Source of the DNA: JBBQXY01 sp051004815
Lineage (GTDB): Bacteria > Chloroflexota > Ktedonobacteria > Ktedonobacterales > Ktedonobacteraceae
DNA: 62,405 bases
NCBI GenBank assembly: GCA_051004815.1
Contig: JBPCJY010000136.1
Location: 1 to 62,405, forward strand
Reading direction: 5' to 3'
Under the pieces are notes generated by a model. It was not told where the DNA came from and ran no database searches. It saw only the letters and a program-made list of their open reading frames with translations. Made by a program: the position numbers and the translations under genes. This document shows positions 45,042 through 54,358 of this stretch, piece by piece. Every line of letters starts with the position of its first letter. Positions within the stretch are counted from its first letter, which is position 1.

Positions 45042-47723
45042 ATGTCTACTGCCATTTGGGGAGAGCCAGATTTACAGCCAGAAGAGGTTCAGACGACGCT
45101 ATTGCTGAAGCGGCTGTTAGCACAAATGTTAGCACAATTTGGCGCGACCGGTGCCTGCATTGCCTTGCACAATGAACTCATAGATCAGATGGAGATACGC
45201 CTCCATCTCCGTACCCGTTCTAACCAGATGCATAATGGTAGCAGTACAAACACAGAAAGTACTACGCTACCCATCCGGCCTATCACTATCCCTTTAGCGG
45301 ACGCTTCTGCCTCTGCTATTGGACGTTTGAAACGTCCCAGTCAGGCAGTTGCACTGGCTGATGTTGAAGAGATCACGCCCCAACAATCTGACCTTTTCCC
45401 CCAAGGTGCCACCTATCCCATCGGTAAAGACCTTATTGGCTATGTCTGGCACAAAAACGAGACGCATATCATGCGCCATGACGATTATCTCTCCTTTTTC
45501 TATATCGGTGGGTCGCAAGCTTCCTTAAAGGTCGATGTAGTACCAACATGGTATCTCGTTGCACCGATTCAGGCACCCATGCTCCTTGACGAAACGTGCA
45601 ACAATAAAACAACTTCGCCACATATCTGGGGCATCGTCATTCTTTACCAGACGGTACCCGGCGTGGTATTTCAACAAAAGCATAGAGCAGAGGCACGCGA
45701 TTTTACTGACCGGATCGCCCTCTACCTGCAAAATGACCAACTGCGCCGCCGACAACGCCGCTCTAGCGAATACCTGCAACAACTGCAAAAGATCAGTACC
45801 GCTTTTCCTACAACAGTACAGTTAGCTACCCTGGTTGAGACGATGCATCAATTTGTCTCCAACGTCGTCGATTTCTCATCGATGCTGATTACCTTGTACG
45901 ACCGCGATACAAGAAAGATTTATGACGTCTTTGCTATCGAACATGAGCAGCAAACAGAGGATTTGGCATCACACCCACACATCATAGACCCTGCTGACCG
46001 CCCGGTATGGTGGAAAGTGGCCCAGGAGGAGAAGCAGACGCTCGTCCTATCTCCTGTCCACCGTGAGCCGGCTACCTACGACGAACTTCTCCAAGGAGCG
46101 TGGGGCGACCAGACACAAGCGGAGTCCTTTATATTCCTGCCAATGAAGATGTTTAACCGCGTCATTGGCTCCCTTTGCCTCACCAGTACGCATCCGAACG
46201 CATACAGCCAGCCCGAAGAGATACAAGTTTTAGAAACCATGGTGCAGCTCATCACGGTCAGCATTGAGAATGCAAATCTCTACGAACATTCACATAAATC
46301 CTTACGCGAGGCGAAGAAGCGCGAGCACCTCCTGGCGGCGATGAATAGCGCACTGCAAACAATCAGTATCAGCACCGAGCTTAATGTGACGGAAATCATG
46401 CACAAGTTTGTCGAATCGGCGGCACAACTGGCACAGGCAGAGATGAGCATTTTCTTCCAACTCACGCTCGACCAGTCACAACTGATTGCCCAGGTAGCCT
46501 ACGAACCAAGCAGGCCCCGCCGGAACGTGGACGAACCCGATGCACCCGTCATCCTCACTGAAGAGAACCATGACGAACTCTTTAAACGCATACGTATTCC
46601 TTTCAAAGGGACTACCCTGGAAAAGCTGGTCAATACCAGCTTTTTCTACCTTGATCAACCGATGGCCGAGGAACTTGCCCGGATGAGCGAAGAGTGGGCA
46701 GCGATCTTTCTGTTAGAGACAGGCATTAAAAGAATGCTGATGATGCCTGTCTTATACCAGTCGGAACTGATTGGCATCCTGGGTGTGCATACACCGGAGC
46801 AGATGCGCAACTTCCGCCCTGCCGAGATTGGCATGTTGCTGGCACTCAGTGCGCAAGCCGCCAGCGCGATTCGCAACGCGCAGCTCTTTGAAGAAGTTCA
46901 GGAAGCCTATGCGGAGCAACAACAGCTTGACAAGCTCAAAGACGAATTCCTGGTGACAGCCTCGCACGAGCTACGCACCCCCCTCACAGCTATCAACGGC
47001 TATTCTTCACTGCTCAAGCGACAGAGTAACCGCATTAACCCACAGCAGGTCCTCCGTCTAGCCACAAAGATCAATGGGGCCGCACAACAATTGACGGACC
47101 TGGTATCGAGCATGACCGAGGCCGCGAAAATAGGGGTAGTGGACAAGAAGCTGGACCTACAGTTTGGTCCGGTACCGATGAAAGAGGTGATAGAAGTAGC
47201 GATCAATATGCTGAGCGTCAATATTGAGCAGAAGATTGTGGCCCAGGTTTCATCCGAACTATTGGTGAATGGCGATGCTTTGCGTGTGCGTCAGGTGCTC
47301 TCCAATCTGCTCGATAACGCCGCGAAATACTCGCCTCCTGATGGGCGCATTGAGGTCATCACGGTAGCCACGGTACTTGCCAAAGTGAACCTGCCCGATG
47401 AAATGGCCGATGCCGAAAGCAAGCCTAACATGCCCGTCGTCGTCTGCCATATCTATGACGAAGGCGAAGGCGTCTCCCTCGCGGATCAGCAGAGAATCTT
47501 TGAAAAATTTGTGCGTGCCCCTCGTTCGTTGACAACGACCGTGCGTGGCTCGGGCCTGGGACTCTATATTTGTCGCCGTTATATCGAAGCGATGGGCGGC
47601 AAGCTTTGGCTGGAGCAGAGTATCCCCGGCGAGGGTTCCGTCTTTAGTTTTTACCTCCCACGGCTAGAGGCACCTGAACAGAGAGCAGAAAGCCAGCCGA
47701 CTGAGTCAGATGAGCTAGCGTAA
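45042..47723 (+). CDS. large GAF-domain sensor histidine kinase
   Basis: 893 residues, starting at ATG 45042 (GTGAGGAG upstream; the longer frame starts inside a repeat). There is an N-terminal sensor region, two GAF domains (about 255-415 and 435-610), the H-box TASHELRTPLTAINGY near 640 and an ATPase domain with DNAAKYSPPDG, DEGEGVS and GSGLGLYICRRYIEAMGG. There is no membrane span, so it is cytoplasmic. No response regulator is adjacent. It ends 9 bases inside the convergent membrane-protein gene. Confidence 0.92.
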   Translation: MSTAIWGEPDLQPEEVQTTLLLKRLLAQMLAQFGATGACIALHNELIDQMEIRLHLRTRSNQMHNGSSTNTESTTLPIRPITIPLADASASAIGRLKRPSQAVALADVEEITPQQSDLFPQGATYPIGKDLIGYVWHKNETHIMRHDDYLSFFYIGGSQASLKVDVVPTWYLVAPIQAPMLLDETCNNKTTSPHIWGIVILYQTVPGVVFQQKHRAEARDFTDRIALYLQNDQLRRRQRRSSEYLQQLQKISTAFPTTVQLATLVETMHQFVSNVVDFSSMLITLYDRDTRKIYDVFAIEHEQQTEDLASHPHIIDPADRPVWWKVAQEEKQTLVLSPVHREPATYDELLQGAWGDQTQAESFIFLPMKMFNRVIGSLCLTSTHPNAYSQPEEIQVLETMVQLITVSIENANLYEHSHKSLREAKKREHLLAAMNSALQTISISTELNVTEIMHKFVESAAQLAQAEMSIFFQLTLDQSQLIAQVAYEPSRPRRNVDEPDAPVILTEENHDELFKRIRIPFKGTTLEKLVNTSFFYLDQPMAEELARMSEEWAAIFLLETGIKRMLMMPVLYQSELIGILGVHTPEQMRNFRPAEIGMLLALSAQAASAIRNAQLFEEVQEAYAEQQQLDKLKDEFLVTASHELRTPLTAINGYSSLLKRQSNRINPQQVLRLATKINGAAQQLTDLVSSMTEAAKIGVVDKKLDLQFGPVPMKEVIEVAINMLSVNIEQKIVAQVSSELLVNGDALRVRQVLSNLLDNAAKYSPPDGRIEVITVATVLAKVNLPDEMADAESKPNMPVVVCHIYDEGEGVSLADQQRIFEKFVRAPRSLTTTVRGSGLGLYICRRYIEAMGGKLWLEQSIPGEGSVFSFYLPRLEAPEQRAESQPTESDELA

Positions 47724-48275
47724 GGGATTCCGCAGTATCGTGAAGATGACTGCTGTTGCCAGGAGGGAACCGAGGAGTATGGCAACCCAGCCGACAAGGA
47801 TAATTTGCAAGATGTCATCTTCCCGTATTTCAACTTCACGCAGAGATCTGCCTACCAGGACAAAACCTGAGTTGGAGCTTTGAAATTGTGTTACAACGAT
47901 GGCACTACGTACACCCGTTTGCGGTTGCCAGGTAATTCTATCCTCGTGATTATGCTTTACATAGTCAAACACGCCAACAGGAAGTGTGGGGATTTGACCA
48001 TCTAATTGGGCTGATGAGGCAATAGCTTTCCCGTTCGCATCAAAGACGATGATATAGGTAGCCAGGCTTTTGGCGATATCAACCTTCTCTGCTGGCACGA
48101 CATTTTGCACCTGCTGTCCATCTGTAAGTGCCGCGGCAGTATCTTCAGCCATTTGGATTTGGGGATCATCGGCGGACTCTCGAATAACCTGCTGGACGGT
48201 TGCTTCGAGCAGTCCAGAGAAGCCAGTAATGATGACAGCTATGAGCAGCCAATGTTTTAAGATCGTTTTCAACAC
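47715..48275 (-). CDS. membrane protein with an extracellular sensor-like domain
   Basis: 186 residues: a membrane span near 8-28, an outside region of about 115 residues with a PAS/Cache-like pattern (ATYIIVFDANGKAIASSAQL), and a second span near 155-180, ending RNPLR. It looks like the sensor half of a signalling protein without any output domain. Its 3' end overlaps the histidine kinase stop on the other strand. Confidence 0.68.
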   Translation of the reverse strand: MLKTILKHWLLIAVIITGFSGLLEATVQQVIRESADDPQIQMAEDTAAALTDGQQVQNVVPAEKVDIAKSLATYIIVFDANGKAIASSAQLDGQIPTLPVGVFDYVKHNHEDRITWQPQTGVRSAIVVTQFQSSNSGFVLVGRSLREVEIREDDILQIILVGWVAILLGSLLATAVIFTILRNPLR

Positions 48276-48405
48276 GTATATATGCCCCTTGCAGCATTAT
48301 TCAAGAAGCCTTTACGAACCTCTCATGGCTAGCATAGCTGAAATCTCAGCTTTTCACCATGTTCTAAGTGCGCACTGTGACGTGCTTGAGTGCTATTCTA
48401 TGATA

Positions 48406-48690
48406 CTAATTTGTCCGGTGACCGAAAAACAGGTTGAGGACGGCGAGAAACACAATCGCTCCCAGCACGGCCACAATAAATGCCGTCCAATTCCAACCGA
48501 TCACCAGCGGTTGACCGGTAATCAACGAATAGATCCAACCGCCGAGGAACGCTCCGATAATGCCAACAATGATATTGCCCAGGCAACCCATCCGGGAAGA
48601 GTTACCGGCAAACAAGCTGGCAACCCAGCCCGCCAGTGCCCCAAAGATGATCCACGAGAGCCAACCTAAGTTCGAAACGACAATGAGCAT
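48406..48690 (-). CDS. GlsB/YeaQ/YmgE-family small membrane protein
   Basis: 94 residues with three hydrophobic segments and the family's Gly-rich turns: FGALAGWVASLFAGN, GCLGNIIVGIIGAFLGGWIY, then VAVLGAIVFLAVL. This is the transglycosylase-associated stress-response membrane family; its molecular role is not established. Monocistronic, followed by about 130 bases with no gene. Confidence 0.85.
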   Translation of the reverse strand: MLIVVSNLGWLSWIIFGALAGWVASLFAGNSSRMGCLGNIIVGIIGAFLGGWIYSLITGQPLVIGWNWTAFIVAVLGAIVFLAVLNLFFGHRTN

Positions 48691-48835
48691 AGTTCATTCT
48701 CCTTCTGCTCTAGATGTTCACATGGTTGCCCACGAGCGATGCCACTTCCGCAAGAGGATTGCATGATAAGAAAACCATGTCCTATCATCATATAACGAAA
48801 AAGATCATCGGTTCATCACAAAGCGCGAAAAAGAA

Positions 48836-48876
48836 AGATGTAAAGCAGCCACGCGAGCCGCTTTACACCTTTTTTA
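48836..48876. terminator. hairpin after the SH3-like gene
   Basis: ATGTAAAGCAGCC and its partner GGCCGCTTTACACC-like arm (48857-48870) pair; a T run follows on both strands. It lies about 100 bases past the SH3-like gene stop. Its right half recurs in the hairpin at 49671-49712. Confidence 0.6.
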
Positions 48877-48972
48877 TAAATTGGTGAGGCGGCGGTTAAG
48901 GCGACGCGCCAGCTCTGGCCGTCGTCGTCCTTAACCACCAGGGCCTTGTTAGCCAGGCAGTGGATTGGCGTT

Positions 48973-49308
48973 TTAGGGGTTTGCCAAATGCTGCCGAAGG
49001 GCGTCGCATGTGCCTTGCGCCCCGAGTTGTTGGGCGGTGTCGCCGCCTGTGTCCACGAAGACGTCGGCCACGTACCCGCCACGATCCTGGTCGCTGGTGA
49101 CGACGAAGTCCCAGATGTCACTCGTATACGTCTGTCCATTCGGGGCCGTGAATGTCTCGCTTTGGCCATGGGAATAACAGAGGACGATGAGCGATGCTCC
49201 TGCCGGGAGGGTGTCGATGACATTGTAGTTGGCACCTGGTCCGTGCCGCCTGTTCGCACCGCTGGCGACATTGTTCCAAATGTAACCGGTATGATTATGA
49301 TCGGACAT
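48973..49308 (-). CDS. SH3-like secreted or surface protein, small
   Basis: I start it at ATG 49308, where GGAGG lies upstream at a somewhat long distance. The 111 residues have a bacterial-SH3 look: IWNNVASGANRRHGPGANYN, IDTLPAGASLIVLCY, and WDFVVTSDQDRGGYVADVFV. No signal peptide is seen with this start. It stands alone between two related hairpins. Function unknown; SH3b domains often bind cell-wall material. Confidence 0.6.
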   Translation of the reverse strand: MSDHNHTGYIWNNVASGANRRHGPGANYNVIDTLPAGASLIVLCYSHGQSETFTAPNGQTYTSDIWDFVVTSDQDRGGYVADVFVDTGGDTAQQLGAQGTCDALRQHLANP

Positions 49309-49949
49309 AACTGTGCAAGCCTCCTTTTCTCTTCTCAACGAAAGGACTGATTTCCCACTAATTGATCGAAGGAAGATCTGAGTCAGCATCTGGTCTGCTG
49401 ACACTGATGCCTTCTATCGTCTCTCCAAAAGACGACGATCGCAGATTCAAGATGAAGTGAACTGACAGAAAAAACGCGAACCTGTTCCGACAGGGAAATG
49501 AGGTATGCACCTCAGACGCTTGAACGTGGAAGGTTAGCCACTCCATCCACTCTATAGACGATGGAAGTCCGCTTTTTTTGCTACCCATTACTCGTGTATA
49601 GGCCCTTAAGTGCATTTTTGACGGTAGGATACAAGGTGTACATCCAAAGGTGGGGCAAGAGATTTAAAGAAAAGGTGTAAAGCTACTTCTCAAGCGGCTT
49701 TACACCTTTTTCAAAAATGAAGGGTGCCAAGGGACAGATGCGAATGAGCTTGTTTGTCACTGTCCATTTTCGTCCTTTTCACGCTTAAAATGCCTCGAAT
49801 TTGTTTATTGTTGTTGGTCATGTATCGCCAAAAGTTGTGGAGGTTGCTGTAGTCGTTGCTGTACTATTTTATCATCTGTGATGACGAATAATAGCTAACT
49901 GAAAAAGGAACTTAATCATGACTTTTCTCGGTGAAGTATGGAAACGGAT
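49309..49949. other. gap without a supported gene; contains a hairpin
   Basis: I see no convincing gene in these 640 bases. AAAGGTGTAAAGC and GCTTTACACCTTT pair at 49671-49712 and T runs follow on both sides, so it can end transcription either way. A frame of 85 codons at 49358-49615 on the minus strand lacks a ribosome binding site and reads as chance sequence. Confidence 0.5.
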
Positions 49950-50297
49950 TTACTCTACGCGCACAAAATCGACATAGCCACCTGTCAGCAATTGAGCAAC
50001 GGGATCAGAAACGTCATAGTGAGGATACTAGAATACTGCGCCGACACTGATCACGTCTCCGTGATCGTCATACTCAATATCATCCGAAAGAATGGGAGCA
50101 TTGGTTAACGCACCAATGTCTTCTGGGCGTACCCATGACCAACCATTCCCCAATTGCCATTAGATAACCTCCCCAAGCTTGCTGTCTGCATCCAGATCGG
50201 CAGCCGCAATTTCTTGTACATCCCCTCGCGCTTCTGGTAGAAGTATAATGCGCACACCACTTGCGTATTTTTCAAATTCGGTATATTTTCCTGCCAT
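49950..50297 (-). pseudogene. hypothetical gene broken by two in-frame stop codons
   Basis: From an ATG at 50297 one frame stays coding-like for 116 codons, apart from TAA at 50160-50162 and TAG at 50028-50030, before a third stop at 49950-49952. The three parts read MAGKYTEFEKYASGVRIILL, then WSWVRPEDIGALTNAPILSD and then YPHYDVSDPVAQLLTGGYVD, all plausible protein. No family is recognised. It is either a decayed gene or, less likely, one read through. It lies ahead of the small gene at 50413-50691, same strand. Confidence 0.6.
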
Positions 50298-50412
50298 TTT
50301 ATCACCTGTTCATTTTTTTCTTGAGATTAGCCTTTAGGCTTACCTACTCTTAGACCTCGCTGAGTTCTCGCTGTTCAATCATTCGTAGGTAGCGACGGTA
50401 AAGAATCTGGCG

Positions 50413-50691
50413 TTACTGTTCTGTTTCATCATCCAGTCCAATCAATTGCTTTTGTGGTGGCGTGATGAGTTGCTCATTTTCTAATCCTTGCTGGATGGCA
50501 ACTGGTAACCCCGATAGAGTAATATAGCCATTGGCGGCATCTTCAAACATCTCAATCAAGGCATGAAGAACCACAGCCGCTACTGAGGTCGTATTATCTG
50601 TTTCCAACTCATCAAGTTCTTGCTGTGCAATTTCCAGGAGTTGTGCGGCATAATCCATATCTTCAGGTGGAATGTCTCGATCTGCTCGCAT
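50413..50691 (-). CDS. small acidic helical protein, unknown
   Basis: 92 residues from the ATG at 50691 (AAGGAAG six bases upstream). It is acidic and mostly helical (AAQLLEIAQQELDELETD, VVLHALIEMFEDAANGY), with a Gln/Leu-rich end. No family is recognised; size and charge would fit an antitoxin or phage-type small protein, but nothing proves it. It precedes the broken gene on the same strand. Confidence 0.55.
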   Translation of the reverse strand: MRADRDIPPEDMDYAAQLLEIAQQELDELETDNTTSVAAVVLHALIEMFEDAANGYITLSGLPVAIQQGLENEQLITPPQKQLIGLDDETEQ

Positions 50692-51519
50692 TTCATCTTC
50701 CTTTCTTGTTGACCATAGTGAAAATATCGTTACTGTCATACCTAGGTCTTCGCTCTATCATAAGTGAACTGGTTGAGCCTGTCAACGGTTGCGTTGTCTT
50801 GTAATGTATTCTTATCGAAGGGTACATTTATGGTCGGCTCTTCCTAGAAACTCAGTTGACCTTAAACAATTGAGAAATTCGAGTTACCTAAGTGCCTCTT
50901 TTCGGACGTGTGGGGATAGGTACATCAGCTTGCTAATTCCCTGGATGAATGAAGCATGTCTATTTTAGATTATTGTTGTTCGTCTGTATGAAGCCTTTTT
51001 GCCAGTAGTAATTTGACATTATTTGAGGTGAGTCCGTCAAGTCATTTGGTTCTTCGCCATCTTCCGTGCAATGAGACGTAACGCTTGAGAACGCCATTTA
51101 CCAACTCACTGCGGGAGCCAATCGATACGTACCGCTCTTTACCTACACATGGACTTAGCACGGAAGATGAGGGAGAACCACATTCGGTATGGCATTACCT
51201 AGGTTGTTGATTTACAAAATTAGATTCTGGTTTTAAATTTTTGGAAGTCTTTTTCAGAAGAAGAAAACTTTGGTGATGACATCGTTTATTTTATGATGCG
51301 GGAAGCAGTCCATAAGATGTTTGGATGATTAGCGAGCGGTCTGCTTGCAATTGAGGCGCAGACGCTGATATCATGAGAATCAGTGGAATATTATGGATAT
51401 TGCAATGTTATAAAATTGACTCGCTACTAATTATTGCTCGCTGCATTGGCGACTATGCTGGCATGAAATTTTTTGTTGGGACCCTTGGACATATTTCAAA
51501 GACAGTGAACGAGGCACCT
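50692..51519. other. gap without a supported gene before the restriction island
   Basis: Apart from the start region of the small gene on the left, about 780 bases show no gene on either strand. A 12-base inverted repeat, CATCTTCCGTGC at 51058 and GCACGGAAGATG at 51158, with 88 bases between, is the only structure I noticed. The promoter of the restriction operon must lie in or near its right end; I cannot mark it reliably. Confidence 0.4.
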
Positions 51520-51948
51520 ATGGATAGGATAAGTCAGGAACAACGGAGAAAAACAATGCGAGCTGTGAAGTCAAAAAACAGTATCATTGAGCAAAAGCTC
51601 CGGAAAGCACTTTGGAGAAAGGGATATAGGTACAGAGTTCATTACGCTAAACTTGTTGGAAAACCTGATATCGTCTTACTGGGACCAAAGATTGCAATTT
51701 TCTGCGACAGCGAATTTTGGCATGGGTTTGATTGGGAGCACAGAAAACATGACATTAAATCAAATCGCGATTTTTGGTTTCCAAAGATTGAGCGTAATAT
51801 AGAAAGAGACAAACAGGTAACGCAAGAATTGCAGCGAAATGGCTGGAAAGTTTTGCGTATCTGGGGAAACGAAATAAAAGATCACCTTGATAGCTGCATT
51901 CGGTTGATAGAGGAATCGATTATAGAGGAAAGGAAATCTAAGCTATGA
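51520..51948 (+). CDS. vsr: Vsr-type very short patch repair endonuclease
   Basis: Nicks DNA 5' of the T in T:G mismatches that arise when 5-methylcytosine deaminates. I start at ATG 51520 (GAGG upstream); the longer frame is unlikely. The 142 residues contain TMRAVKSKNSIIEQKLRKAL, GYRYRVHYAKLVGKPDIVLL with the catalytic Asp, and FWHGFDWEHRKH with the metal-site His residues, ending NGWKVLRIWGNEI. It overlaps the first methyltransferase gene by four bases. A Vsr next to C5 methyltransferases is the expected partner. The A+T-rich composition marks an acquired island. Confidence 0.92.
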   Translation: MDRISQEQRRKTMRAVKSKNSIIEQKLRKALWRKGYRYRVHYAKLVGKPDIVLLGPKIAIFCDSEFWHGFDWEHRKHDIKSNRDFWFPKIERNIERDKQVTQELQRNGWKVLRIWGNEIKDHLDSCIRLIEESIIEERKSKL

Positions 51949-53285
51949 TTGCGCAAGGGGGCGACGATATCTTCGATCTCATGGGAAATGTGTATCTTAA
52001 TATGATTCATGGAAGACGTGAGCATATCGATTTGAGAAAGTACAAACGTAAACTTACTGAACTGACACACAATCAGCTGACCAAATGGGACGCTGCGGAT
52101 CAAACAAAAACTACTGAAAAAGCACCATTTCAAGTGATAGATTTTTTTAGTGGAGGTGGAGGTATGTCTCTTGGATTCGCAGCACTGTCTAAAGTATTTC
52201 CTTTCTTCAAACTAATCGGTGGATGTGATATCGATCCGGAAGCGTTAGAAACTTATCAGCGTAACTTTAATGCACCAGGAATTCTTGCAGATATAAGATT
52301 GCTTGCAAGTGATAAAACAATGCTACAGAAGTTTTTAACTCAATTGAATGGTTATGATCAACGAAGACCTTTGATCGTCATTGGATGCGCACCATGTCAA
52401 GGGTTTAGTTCCCACAGAAAGAAGAATTGGGCTAAAGAAGATGAGCGAAATGACTTGGTTGCTGCCTTCACGTCTTTGGCTATTCAATTAAACCCCGAAT
52501 GTGTGATAATGGAAAATGTTCCAGAAATTTTATCGGAGAAATATTGGAGTTATTTTCAAGAGGCTAAGCGTATTCTGACTAAGGCAGGATATGTTGTTAG
52601 GCAATCTATCTACAATGCGGCGTCGTTTGGCGTTCCTCAGGAGCGATTTCGTGCGGTCATAGTTGCTACGAGGAAAAACTTCTATTTACCAGAGCCACTG
52701 ATAGAAGACCCTGCACTTTATGTCACCGTTAGACAGGCAATAGGTCATCTTCCTTCAGTGTTGCCTGGACAAATATGTCAGGAAGACAAGTTTCATAGAT
52801 CTGCAACGCATCGAGCAAGTACTATTGAAACAATTTGTGCCGTTCCGGAAAATGGTGGTAGTCGTCCAAAGGGAGTGGGACCAAAATGCCTAGACAAAAT
52901 AAAGGGGTTTTCTGATGTTTATGGCAGATTATATTGGGATAAACCAGCGATTACGATTACGCATTACGCTCGCAATCCAGCGAGTGGAAGGTACGTTCAT
53001 CCTCAACAAAATCGCGGATTGACCATGCGAGAAACTGCTTTACTGCAAAGTTTTCCGACAGGCTTTGAATTCTTTGGATCATTCGATTCAATTTTCAAAC
53101 AAATTGGTGAAGCTGTTCCCCCGAAGTTTTCTTGTGCTTTAGCTGTAAATACTCTCGTGGAACTGCTCGCATCTCCACCTGATGAGGAAGCGGAGGAGAC
53201 ATGCATCAGGTCAATTACTTCACCAGTCAGCAGTTCATATTCCAGTGTGATTGCAGGTGTAAAATCAACGCGAGAACAAAAATGA
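51945..53285 (+). CDS. C5-cytosine DNA methyltransferase, first of two
   Basis: 446 residues. After a leader of about 65 residues comes motif I (VIDFFSGGGGMSLGF), the catalytic motif IV GCAPCQGFSS with its Cys near 150, motif VI MENVPEI and motif VIII FRAVIVATRK. The end has motif IX/X-type TMRETALLQSFPTGFEFF and QIGEAVPPKF; Glu stands where Asn is usual in the last motif. The target-recognition region lies between about 270 and 370. The gene overlaps vsr and the next methyltransferase by four bases each. Confidence 0.93.
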   Translation: MIAQGGDDIFDLMGNVYLNMIHGRREHIDLRKYKRKLTELTHNQLTKWDAADQTKTTEKAPFQVIDFFSGGGGMSLGFAALSKVFPFFKLIGGCDIDPEALETYQRNFNAPGILADIRLLASDKTMLQKFLTQLNGYDQRRPLIVIGCAPCQGFSSHRKKNWAKEDERNDLVAAFTSLAIQLNPECVIMENVPEILSEKYWSYFQEAKRILTKAGYVVRQSIYNAASFGVPQERFRAVIVATRKNFYLPEPLIEDPALYVTVRQAIGHLPSVLPGQICQEDKFHRSATHRASTIETICAVPENGGSRPKGVGPKCLDKIKGFSDVYGRLYWDKPAITITHYARNPASGRYVHPQQNRGLTMRETALLQSFPTGFEFFGSFDSIFKQIGEAVPPKFSCALAVNTLVELLASPPDEEAEETCIRSITSPVSSSYSSVIAGVKSTREQK

Positions 53286-54358
53286 CATACACATGTATTG
53301 ATAGCTTTTCTGGTGCGGGCGGTCTTTCTCTTGGTCTTCTAAAAGCTGGTTATCATATATTGTTGAGTTTTGATAATGACACAAAATGTATTCAAACTCA
53401 ACGTTCTAACCCCAAATATTTTCAACATGAGGCATATCTTGCGAATATAGACAGCATGTTAAATGGTGTCTTACTTGAAAAAGTGGGATTGAGAAGAGGC
53501 GATTTATTTATTCTTGTTGGGGGACCCCCATGTCAGGGATTTTCAGTACAACGTATAGGTGTGGACGAAGATATTCGCAATAATCTGGTTCCTAAATTTA
53601 TAGAGTTGGTTGAAGAACTCCTTCCTCGCTATTTTCTTATGGAGAACGTGCCGGGAATCATGGGGAAACGTGGCAAAATCTTGTTTAAAGAATCTCTTGA
53701 TAGGGCTGTCAAAGCTGGTTACTGGCTTCATCAGAGAACACTGGATGCACAGGATTATGGTGTGCCTCAAAGAAGAAAAAGAGTTTTTATTATCGGAGAG
53801 AGAAACGATGGGAGTTTTCCTTCGTTCTGGTTTCCTCCCGTAACAACGCCTGTAGGTCAAAGAGTTACTGTACAACATATTATTGGACATTTACCTCCAC
53901 CGCCTGGAGACGGAAGTGATCACCTAGATATTCTTCATCATAGATCGGACAAACTTTCTGAAATGAACAAGAGGCGGCTTCTGGCTCTTCAGCCAGGTCA
54001 AGGTAGAGATCTGCTGCCCGAAGAACTGCTTGCAGATTGCCATCGTGTCAGTTCTTCCCGTATCGGACACAGAAACGTTTATGGACGGATGGCATGGAAT
54101 GATGTTGCGCCAACAATCACTGCCAAATTCGATAGTTTCACTAGAGGACAGTTTGGTCATCCGGAACAAGTTAGAAGTATATCATTACGCGAAGGGGCTT
54201 TACTGCAAACGTTCCCGATAGATTTTGTATTTTCGGGCAATAAAGTTGATATTGCAAGGCAGATAGGGAACGCTGTACCACCATTGCTTGCTGAAGTGTT
54301 AGGCAAACAAATACTGATTTGTCATGAAAGTAAATTGAAGGATCAACAACTTGTATGA
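53282..54358 (+). CDS. C5-cytosine DNA methyltransferase, second of two
   Basis: The ATG at 53282 forms an ATGA overlap with the stop of the first methyltransferase; a longer frame from 53201 would only translate 27 extra residues. The 358 residues have CIDSFSGAGGLSLGLLKAG, the catalytic GGPPCQGFSVQR, LMENVPGIMGKRG, RRKRVFIIGER, and QIGNAVPPLLAEVLG. The two enzymes differ clearly, so each may methylate one strand of an asymmetric site or two distinct sites. Ends by an ATGA overlap with the large nuclease gene. Confidence 0.93.
   Translation: MTYTCIDSFSGAGGLSLGLLKAGYHILLSFDNDTKCIQTQRSNPKYFQHEAYLANIDSMLNGVLLEKVGLRRGDLFILVGGPPCQGFSVQRIGVDEDIRNNLVPKFIELVEELLPRYFLMENVPGIMGKRGKILFKESLDRAVKAGYWLHQRTLDAQDYGVPQRRKRVFIIGERNDGSFPSFWFPPVTTPVGQRVTVQHIIGHLPPPPGDGSDHLDILHHRSDKLSEMNKRRLLALQPGQGRDLLPEELLADCHRVSSSRIGHRNVYGRMAWNDVAPTITAKFDSFTRGQFGHPEQVRSISLREGALLQTFPIDFVFSGNKVDIARQIGNAVPPLLAEVLGKQILICHESKLKDQQLV

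Noticed and set aside
49358..49615. 85-codon minus-strand frame
   Set aside because: No ribosome binding site and composition unlike the real genes around it.
51058..51169. Miniature element with 12-base inverted ends
   Set aside because: A single 12-base inverted repeat with a long loop is too weak without further copies or a target duplication.
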